Positions 38,754 to 44,165 of a DNA stretch of 44,165 nucleotides are shown one piece after another. The translations under genes and the position numbers were made by a program. The notes under the pieces were generated by a model, which did no database searches, was not told the origin of the DNA, and worked only from the letters and a program-made list of their open reading frames with translations. The stretch lies in NCBI GenBank assembly GCA_031291675.1, contig JARLIO010000019.1:1-44165 (forward strand), in the 5' to 3' direction. Each line of letters opens with the position of its first letter. Position 1 is the stretch's first letter. Source of the DNA: Azospirillaceae bacterium. GTDB taxonomy: Bacteria; Pseudomonadota; Alphaproteobacteria; Azospirillales; Azospirillaceae.

Positions 38754-39494
38754 ATGATCTTTCTCTTTACGGATTTCGGCGTCGCGGGCCCTTATCTGGG
38801 GCAGGTTCGGGCCGTGCTGGCGCTTGCCGCGCCTGGTATCCCGGTGATTGATCTGTTTGCCGATCTGCCGCCCTGGCGAATTCAGCCGGCCGCGTACCTC
38901 CTGGGCGCCTATGCGCCGGCCCTGCCGCCCGGAAGCCTTGTTCTCGGTGTGGTCGATCCGGGGGTCGGTACCGAACGTCGTCCCGTGGTGGTCGAGGCCG
39001 ACGGCCGCAGCTTTGTCGGTCCCGACAATGGCCTGTTTGCGCCGCTGGTACGCCGCGCGGCCCGGGCCATGGCGCACCATGTCACCTGGGCGCCGGCGCA
39101 ACTATCGGTCAGTTTTCATGGCCGTGATCTGTTCGCGCCGATTGCGGCGCGCCGGGCTCGGGGGGAGGCGGTCCCGGGCGTGCCGATCGCGCCAGAGACG
39201 CTCGACCGGCCGTCCTGGCCCGATGATTTGGCCGAAATCATCTATATCGACGTCTATGGCAATGCGATGACCGGCCTGCGGGCGTCGACCGTGGCGCCGG
39301 ACGCGGTGCTGCGTGTTGGCACGACCGCGGTGCCGCCGGCCCGGGTGTTTGGCGCGGTGCCGCCGGGGGCGCTGTTCTGGTACGCCAACAGCAATGGCCT
39401 GGCGGAAATCGCGGCCAACCAGGGTCGCGCGGCGACAATTCTGGGACTGTCGGTCGGCGATCCGGTGGTCCTTGTCGCGGGGGCCGTGCCATGA
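38754..39494 (+). CDS. SAM hydroxide adenosyltransferase (DUF62 family)
   Basis: Members of this family hydrolyse S-adenosyl-L-methionine to adenosine and methionine. The 246-aa protein begins MIFLFTDFGVAGPYLGQVRAVL, then VIDLFADLPPWRIQPAAYLLGAY, VLGVVDPGVGTERRPVVVEADGR, FVGPDNGLFAPL, and SFHGRDLFAPIAA, all typical. The C-terminal domain has IYIDVYGNAMTGLRAS and FWYANSNGLAEIAANQGRAA. The start at 38754 aligns with the family; an in-frame ATG at 38679 would add 25 residues. The reading frame converges with pheT. Confidence 0.93.
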   Translation: MIFLFTDFGVAGPYLGQVRAVLALAAPGIPVIDLFADLPPWRIQPAAYLLGAYAPALPPGSLVLGVVDPGVGTERRPVVVEADGRSFVGPDNGLFAPLVRRAARAMAHHVTWAPAQLSVSFHGRDLFAPIAARRARGEAVPGVPIAPETLDRPSWPDDLAEIIYIDVYGNAMTGLRASTVAPDAVLRVGTTAVPPARVFGAVPPGALFWYANSNGLAEIAANQGRAATILGLSVGDPVVLVAGAVP

Positions 39495-39518
39495 TCGGCC
39501 GGCCCGCGCTCCCGGGGC

Positions 39519-41927
39519 TCAGGTGCGCAAGGTGGCGCCCGTCGCCTTGATCACCGCGGCGACGATCCGGCCGGATACGGCCTCAAGATCGGCGTCGGTC
39601 AACACCTTGTCGGCCGGTTGCAGGGTCACCGCGATCGCCAGCGATTTCCGGCCCTCGGCGACTCCGGGACCCTGGTAGACGTCAAACAGCGCGACATCGC
39701 GGATCAAGCTCTTGTCGGCACCGCGAGCCGCACGGATCAAGCGATCGGCATCGACACCGCGGTCGACGACGAAGGCGAAATCGCGGGACACCGGCTGGAA
39801 CGCCGAGAGCGTCAGGGCCGGTTTTGCGGTTCCCGGCTTCTTGCGTGGCTGCGGCACGGCATTCAGCAGGATCTCGAAACCAACGACGACACCCTTGAGT
39901 CCCAGTGCCAGCCGCAGCGAGGGATGGATCTCGCCGAACCAGCCGAGCACTGTGGCCCCAAGGCGAAGCGACCCCGAGCGTCCCGGATGATAGCGATCCG
40001 GCGCATCGGCGGAAATCTGCACATTGGCGCTGGGACCGCCGGCGGCTTCCAGCGCGGCCAGGGCATCGGCCTTGGCATCGAACGTGTCGACGACGCGGTT
40101 CGCGACGGCCCAATGGCGCGGGATCGCGGCACCGGTGCGGACACCGCAGGCCACCAGATCCTGGCCGGTCGGCGTCGCATTGCGGTATGCGGGCCCGATC
40201 TCGAACAAGCCGAGGTCGGGGATGCCGCGATCGGCGTTGCGTCCCGCGGCCGCCAGCAGATTGCCCAGGATGGACGGCCGCATCACATCAAGATCGGCGC
40301 TGATCGGATTGACGAGCCGCAGTTCCGGATCGACCGGTCCCAGCAGGGCGGCACGCTCCGCCGCCATGAACGACCAGGTGACCGCCTCGTCCAGTCCCCG
40401 CGCCGCCAGGGTGCGGCGCACGAAGTCGGCCCGACGCTGTGATGGCGTCACGGCAGGCCGTGTCAAAGCCGTCGGCCGGGTCAAGGGCACGCTGGGGATC
40501 GCGTCATAACCCCAGACACGCAGCACCTCCTCGACCAGATCGGCTTCACCCTGGACATCGCCGCGCCAACTCGGGACCGCGACCGTGATCGAACCGGCGG
40601 GTCCGCTCCCCTCCTCGATGATCGTAAAGCCAAGCGCGTTCAGGATCCGGACCTGTTCGGCCCGGGCGACGTCGACGCCACCCAGGGAGAGAACCCGATC
40701 GGGACGCAGGCTCAGTGTGCGCTGCCAAGCCGGTGGGGCGCCGGTGACGACCACACTGCCGGCCTCACCGCCGCACAGGGCGACGATCAGGCGGGTCGCG
40801 GCCTCGATCCCCTCGCCGATCGCACCCGGGTCGACCCCGCGTTCAAAGCGGTAACGGGCGTCGCTGTCGACCATCAGCTTGCGCCCGGTCGTCGCGGTCC
40901 GGATCGGGTCGAACAGGGCGCACTCGACGAAGACGTCGGTGGTGGCTTCGCTGCAACCGCTGGCCTCACCGCCGATCACGCCGCCCAGGCTCTGGATGGC
41001 GGTGGCGTCGGCGATCACGGTCATGCCGTCGTCAAGGCGGTATTCCTTGCCGTTGAGCGCCTTCAACGTTTCCCCCGGCCGGGCGAAGCGAACCACCAGA
41101 TCGCCATCCAGCCGGGCGCGATCGAACACATGCAACGGCCGCGCCTGATCGAAGGTCAGATAGTTGGTGATGTCGACCAGGGCTGAAATCGGCCGCAGCC
41201 CGATCGCGGTCAGACGATCGCGCAGCCAGCGCGGGCTCGGGCCGTTGGTGACACCACGGATCTGCCGGCCGAGGAACAAGGGGCAAGCCGCGGGGTCGGG
41301 AAGGTCGAAGCGAACGCCGGTCGCCGAGGTGAAGGTCGCGGCCACCGGCGGTGCCGCGACCGGCTTCAGCGACCCCAGCCCGGCAGCAGCGAGGTCGCGG
41401 GCGATGCCGCGGACCCCGGCGCAATCGGCCCGATCCGGTGTCAATCCGATCTCGATCACCGGATCATCGGCGCCGACGACGCTGGCGAACGGGACACCGA
41501 TCGGCGTGGCCTCGGGAAGTTCGATGATGCCGTGATGTTCGTCCGACAGGCCCATCTCGCGTTCCGAGCACAGCATGCCGTTCGATGCGACGCCGCGGAT
41601 GACGCCGGCCTTGAGCAGGTCGCCGGTGCCGGGAATCACGGTCCCAGTCGGGGCGAACACCCCGACCAGACCAGCACGCGCATTGGGCGCGCCGCACACG
41701 ACCTGAACGATCCCGCTGCCGGTATCGACCCGGCACACCTGCAGGCGGTCGGCGTCCGGGTGTTTTTCCGCCGAAACGATCCGGGCGACGACGAACGGCG
41801 CCAGCGCGGTGCCGCGGTCCGTGATGCTGTCGACTTCCAGACCCAGCGCGGTCAGGGTACGCGACATTGTGTCGAGATCGGCCGCGGTTTCCAGATGGTC
41901 CTTGAGCCAGGACAGGGTGAATTTCAT
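39519..41927 (-). CDS. pheT: Phenylalanine--tRNA ligase beta subunit
   Basis: The beta subunit of cytosolic Phe-tRNA synthetase (alpha2beta2). The 802-aa protein opens MKFTLSWLKDHLETAADLDT, with an EMAP-like tRNA-binding domain (about 39-150, VCRVDTGSGIVQVVCGAPN), the B3/B4 editing region (about 210-380, ITNYLTFDQARPLHVFD), a B5 domain (about 400-475), a catalytic-like core, and a C-terminal FDX-ACB anticodon domain (about 705-800, FQPVSRDFAFVVD and GKSLAIAVTLQP-like). It follows pheS after 12 nt on the same strand. Confidence 0.97.
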   Translation of the reverse strand: MKFTLSWLKDHLETAADLDTMSRTLTALGLEVDSITDRGTALAPFVVARIVSAEKHPDADRLQVCRVDTGSGIVQVVCGAPNARAGLVGVFAPTGTVIPGTGDLLKAGVIRGVASNGMLCSEREMGLSDEHHGIIELPEATPIGVPFASVVGADDPVIEIGLTPDRADCAGVRGIARDLAAAGLGSLKPVAAPPVAATFTSATGVRFDLPDPAACPLFLGRQIRGVTNGPSPRWLRDRLTAIGLRPISALVDITNYLTFDQARPLHVFDRARLDGDLVVRFARPGETLKALNGKEYRLDDGMTVIADATAIQSLGGVIGGEASGCSEATTDVFVECALFDPIRTATTGRKLMVDSDARYRFERGVDPGAIGEGIEAATRLIVALCGGEAGSVVVTGAPPAWQRTLSLRPDRVLSLGGVDVARAEQVRILNALGFTIIEEGSGPAGSITVAVPSWRGDVQGEADLVEEVLRVWGYDAIPSVPLTRPTALTRPAVTPSQRRADFVRRTLAARGLDEAVTWSFMAAERAALLGPVDPELRLVNPISADLDVMRPSILGNLLAAAGRNADRGIPDLGLFEIGPAYRNATPTGQDLVACGVRTGAAIPRHWAVANRVVDTFDAKADALAALEAAGGPSANVQISADAPDRYHPGRSGSLRLGATVLGWFGEIHPSLRLALGLKGVVVGFEILLNAVPQPRKKPGTAKPALTLSAFQPVSRDFAFVVDRGVDADRLIRAARGADKSLIRDVALFDVYQGPGVAEGRKSLAIAVTLQPADKVLTDADLEAVSGRIVAAVIKATGATLRT

Positions 41928-41939
41928 GTCACTGCTCCG

Positions 41940-43016
41940 TCAGCGGGTCAGGCCCTGGGCCAGATTGGGGACATCCAGGGGCACGAAGCCGTAATGCTTC
42001 AGCCAGCGCAGATCGGCCTCGAAAAAGGTGCGCAGGTCGGGAATGCCATATTTCAGCATCGCAATGCGTTCGATGCCCATGCCGAAGGCAAAGCCCTGAT
42101 AGCGGGTCGAATCGATCCCGGACATTTCGAGCACCTTGGGGTGAACCATGCCGCAGCCCAGGATTTCCAGCCAATCGCCGTAATTGCCCAGCTTCAACGT
42201 GCCGCGTTCGCGGGCACAGCCGATATCGACCTCGGCCGAGGGTTCGGTGAAGGGGAAGAAGCTGGGGCGGAATCGGACCGGCAGGTCGTCGACATCGAAA
42301 AAGGCCCGGCAGAATTCGATCAGACAGCCTTTGAGATGGCCCATATGGGTCGCCTCGTCGATCACCAGGCCTTCGACCTGATGGAACATCGGCGTGTGGG
42401 TCATGTCATAGTCGGATCGGAACGTCCGGCCGGGGGCGATGATCCGGATCGGCGGCTTGACGCTGCGCATCGTCCGCACCTGGACCGGCGAGGTATGGGT
42501 GCGCAGCACGCGTTTGGTCCCGTCGGCGGCATCGGGCAGATAGAAGGTGTCGTGCATTTGCCGCGCGGGGTGCTCGGGCGGGATGTTGAGCGCGGTGAAA
42601 TTGTTGAAATCGTCTTCGATGTCCGGGCCCTGCGCGACGCTGAACCCCATATCAGCGAAGATCGCCGTCAATTCATCGATCGTTTGGCTGATCGGATGGA
42701 TCCGGCCCGTGACTTCGGGGCGAATCGGCAGGCTGACATCAATGCGTTCCGCTTCCAGCCGCGCGGCGAGGGCGGCGGCGCGCAGGGCGGTCTGGCGGGC
42801 GTCGAGCGCCGCCGCGATGTCATCCTTGAGTTGGTTGAGCGCCGCCCCGCGCTCCTTGCGCGCCTCGGGGTCGAGGCTGCCCAACTGCTTCATCAGCCCG
42901 GTAATCCGGCCCTTCTTGCCCAGCGCCGCCACCCGGAACTCTTCCAGAGCGGCCCCGTCGGCCGCGGCGGTTACGGCGGCCAGCAATTCGGCTTTCAACC
43001 CGTCGAGAGAATCCAT
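41940..43016 (-). CDS. pheS: Phenylalanine--tRNA ligase alpha subunit
   Basis: The catalytic subunit of Phe-tRNA synthetase, class II fold. The 358-aa protein has an N-terminal coiled coil ([19 protein letters not shown]...[23 protein letters not shown]), motif 1 [19 protein letters not shown], motif 2 with [13 protein letters not shown] and [22 protein letters not shown], and motif 3 [16 protein letters not shown]...[21 protein letters not shown]. It is the first gene after a terminator-like hairpin downstream of rplT, so expression may be attenuated relative to the ribosomal proteins. Confidence 0.97.
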   Translation of the reverse strand: MDSLDGLKAELLAAVTAAADGAALEEFRVAALGKKGRITGLMKQLGSLDPEARKERGAALNQLKDDIAAALDARQTALRAAALAARLEAERIDVSLPIRPEVTGRIHPISQTIDELTAIFADMGFSVAQGPDIEDDFNNFTALNIPPEHPARQMHDTFYLPDAADGTKRVLRTHTSPVQVRTMRSVKPPIRIIAPGRTFRSDYDMTHTPMFHQVEGLVIDEATHMGHLKGCLIEFCRAFFDVDDLPVRFRPSFFPFTEPSAEVDIGCARERGTLKLGNYGDWLEILGCGMVHPKVLEMSGIDSTRYQGFAFGMGIERIAMLKYGIPDLRTFFEADLRWLKHYGFVPLDVPNLAQGLTR

Positions 43017-43087
43017 GTTTCAACACCCCCGCAACTTCGATGCGCGCAGCCCCTCAACAAGCCGGCCTGGCCCGGGGGGTGTGGCAC

Positions 43088-43120
43088 AAAAAAAGAGCCG
43101 GCCCCTGGCCGGGCCGGCTC
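43088..43120 (-). terminator. Strong intrinsic terminator/attenuator between rplT and pheS
   Basis: On the minus strand a perfect 10-bp GC-rich stem (GAGCCGGCCC with GGGCCGGCTC, 43120-43095) with a 6-nt loop is followed by seven T (43094-43088). This is the clearest intrinsic terminator in the window. It lies 50 nt after the rplT stop and about 70 nt before pheS. No Phe-rich leader peptide is seen between rplT and the stem. Confidence 0.88.
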
Positions 43121-43170
43121 CCTGTCCGATGCGCTGCCGATCCGGCCCCGCTGGTCACGGGGCGCGCGGA

Positions 43171-43551
43171 TCAGGCGGCGTGATCGACCGCGGCCTGATC
43201 GATCGCGGCTTGGGCCTGAAACACCAGGGCCTTGAAGGTTTCCGGCTCGCGGGCGGCGAGATCGGCCAAGACCTTGCGATCGACCTCGATGCCGGCGCGC
43301 TTGACGCCGTACATGAACCGCGAATAGGTCAGCCCATATTGCCGAACGCCGGCGTTAATGCGCTGGATCCACAGGCCGCGGAAGTCACGCTTGCGGCGGC
43401 GACGATCGCGATAGGCATATTGCAGTGCCTTCTCGACCTTCTCGATCGCAATGCGGAAACAGGTTGCACTACGGCCGCGGTAACCCTTGGCCAGCTTGAT
43501 GATCTTGCGGTGACGGGCGTGGGTGGTAACGCCGCGCTTTACACGTGCCAT
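43171..43551 (-). CDS. rplT: 50S ribosomal protein L20
   Basis: A 126-aa large-subunit protein, needed early in assembly and binding 23S rRNA. It begins [19 protein letters not shown] and has [77 protein letters not shown], the full L20 pattern. The C terminus ends in an Ala-rich tail. It starts 16 nt after rpmI on the same strand. Confidence 0.98.
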   Translation of the reverse strand: MARVKRGVTTHARHRKIIKLAKGYRGRSATCFRIAIEKVEKALQYAYRDRRRRKRDFRGLWIQRINAGVRQYGLTYSRFMYGVKRAGIEVDRKVLADLAAREPETFKALVFQAQAAIDQAAVDHAA

Positions 43552-43567
43552 GGTTCAGCCCTCCAAA

Positions 43568-43768
43568 TCAGCCGACGCGCAGGAAATTCTTGACGATGAT
43601 CCGCTCGTCGGGCGGGGACAGCGTCATCATGCCGCGCGCATTGCGCTTCATCTTCTGGGGGCGATTGACCATGCCGTGGCGCTTGCCGGCCGCCTGGGCC
43701 CGAACATGTCCCTTTGCGGTCAATTTGAACCGCTTCTTCGTACCGCTGTGATTCTTGAGCTTGGGCAT
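43568..43768 (-). CDS. rpmI: 50S ribosomal protein L35
   Basis: A 66-aa basic protein, [20 protein letters not shown] at the start and [36 protein letters not shown] at the end, which is the L35 family over its full length. It is the first gene of an rpmI-rplT-pheS-pheT series. No infC gene precedes it here; a divergent ada gene does. Confidence 0.98.
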   Translation of the reverse strand: MPKLKNHSGTKKRFKLTAKGHVRAQAAGKRHGMVNRPQKMKRNARGMMTLSPPDERIIVKNFLRVG

Positions 43769-43861
43769 TTCATCCTCTGATCAAGGGGTTCCGTCGCGGG
43801 TGGTTGGGCATGCCCGTCGGGGTCTGATCGACCCGGCCTCGCCACCCGAATGAGGGACAGG

Positions 43862-43890
43862 TTTATAGCGATGCCACGCGCAGAATGCAA
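43862..43890 (-). promoter_or_regulatory. Promoter of rpmI-rplT
   Basis: On the minus strand TTGCAT (43890-43885) and TATAAA (43867-43862) have exact 17-bp spacing. The transcript would start near 43855 and have a leader of almost 90 nt, GC-rich and able to fold, before the rpmI ATG. Regulation by L20 binding is known for related operons, but I cannot show it here. Confidence 0.7.
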
Positions 43891-44009
43891 CAAGCCGCTG
43901 TGGATTTTGAACCGACGCGGCGAATTGCCGTGCAAGATCCGGGATGCCCAGAGGTCGCCGACGGTTCATCATCGCGGTATCGGGGATGGGCAATGATCAG
44001 GGGCGGGAG

Positions 44010-44165
44010 ATGACGGGCAGTAGCACGCCACGGGGAATAGCGACGCTCGGGTTCGCGCTCGATGACGCGCAGTGGCACCGTATCGAAAACCGTGACGCCG
44101 CGGCCGACGGGACCCTGTATTTCGGGGTCCGGACCACCGGTGTCTATTGCCGGCCGTCCTGCCGG
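44010..44165 (+). CDS. ada: Ada DNA repair/regulatory protein, N-terminal part (cut by window edge)
   Basis: The frame runs off the right edge after 52 codons. It reads FALDDAQWHRIENRDAAADG, then TLYFGVRTTGVYCRPSCR, the N-terminal Ada zinc domain that takes methyl groups from DNA phosphotriesters; the first Cys of CRPSC is the acceptor-type residue. The ATG at 44010 has AGGGG 6 nt upstream; an in-frame ATG at 43986 is an alternative. Whether the protein also has the AraC-like and O6-methylguanine transferase domains cannot be seen. It is divergent from rpmI. Confidence 0.88.
   Translation, partial: MTGSSTPRGIATLGFALDDAQWHRIENRDAAADGTLYFGVRTTGVYCRPSCR

Overview
The window looks like chromosomal DNA of a GC-rich alphaproteobacterium, most likely of the Rhodospirillales type. 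This is inferred from the overall base composition, the gene order purH - heparinase II/III-like - rpe - rsmB, the divergent chorismate mutase / hisC / prephenate dehydrogenase cluster, and the metX-metW pair. I cannot name a genus from the sequence alone.

Left block (about 0.4-6.4 kb, minus strand): a six-gene housekeeping run in transcription order: Trm112-like protein, DUF971 protein, rsmB, rpe, a heparinase II/III-family protein and purH. A near-perfect 58-nt hairpin sits between the DUF971 gene and rsmB.

Defence block (about 6.5-17.5 kb, plus strand): a complete type I-E CRISPR-Cas locus, cas3 - [AbrB-type antitoxin + Doc toxin] - cas8e - cse2 - cas7e - cas5e - cas6e - cas1 - cas2 - array of 5 repeats and 4 spacers, followed by a HigB/HigA toxin-antitoxin pair. 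Cascade genes overlap by 4 bp throughout. Three points stand out: the toxin-antitoxin module lies inside the locus behind its own palindromic operator; the 372-bp leader of cas8e holds a mini-ORF and a 12-bp inverted repeat; and cas1 has a single-base frameshift that separates its catalytic residues. One spacer reads in frame as a TnpB-like (IS200/IS605 OrfB) peptide.

Amino-acid block (17.5-22.5 kb): metX-metW on the minus strand for methionine synthesis, then a divergent operon of a chorismate mutase fused to a degenerate prephenate-dehydratase/ACT-like region, an HisC-type aminotransferase and a TyrA/TyrC-type dehydrogenase.

Middle block (22.5-30.3 kb): a GxxExxY (PD-(D/E)XK-like) gene whose 3' end runs into a duplicated ~280-bp AT-rich palindromic element; thpR; a Tas-like aldo-keto reductase; a TesA-like esterase divergent from an ABC transporter ATPase/permease pair (the tesA-ybbA-ybbP arrangement); and a Bax-inhibitor-1 family membrane protein with two following hairpins.

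Signalling block (30.4-36.5 kb): a sigma-54-dependent response regulator, a cold-shock protein gene and a large hybrid histidine kinase. Two copies of a structured repeat flank the cold-shock gene; a third, inverted copy lies downstream of purH. Their stems differ by compensatory changes.

Right block (36.7-44.2 kb): a ClC-type chloride channel/antiporter, an S-adenosyl-L-methionine hydroxide adenosyltransferase (DUF62), and the translation cluster rpmI-rplT-pheS-pheT, with a promoter ahead of rpmI and a strong terminator-like hairpin before pheS. The 5' end of an ada gene runs off the right edge.
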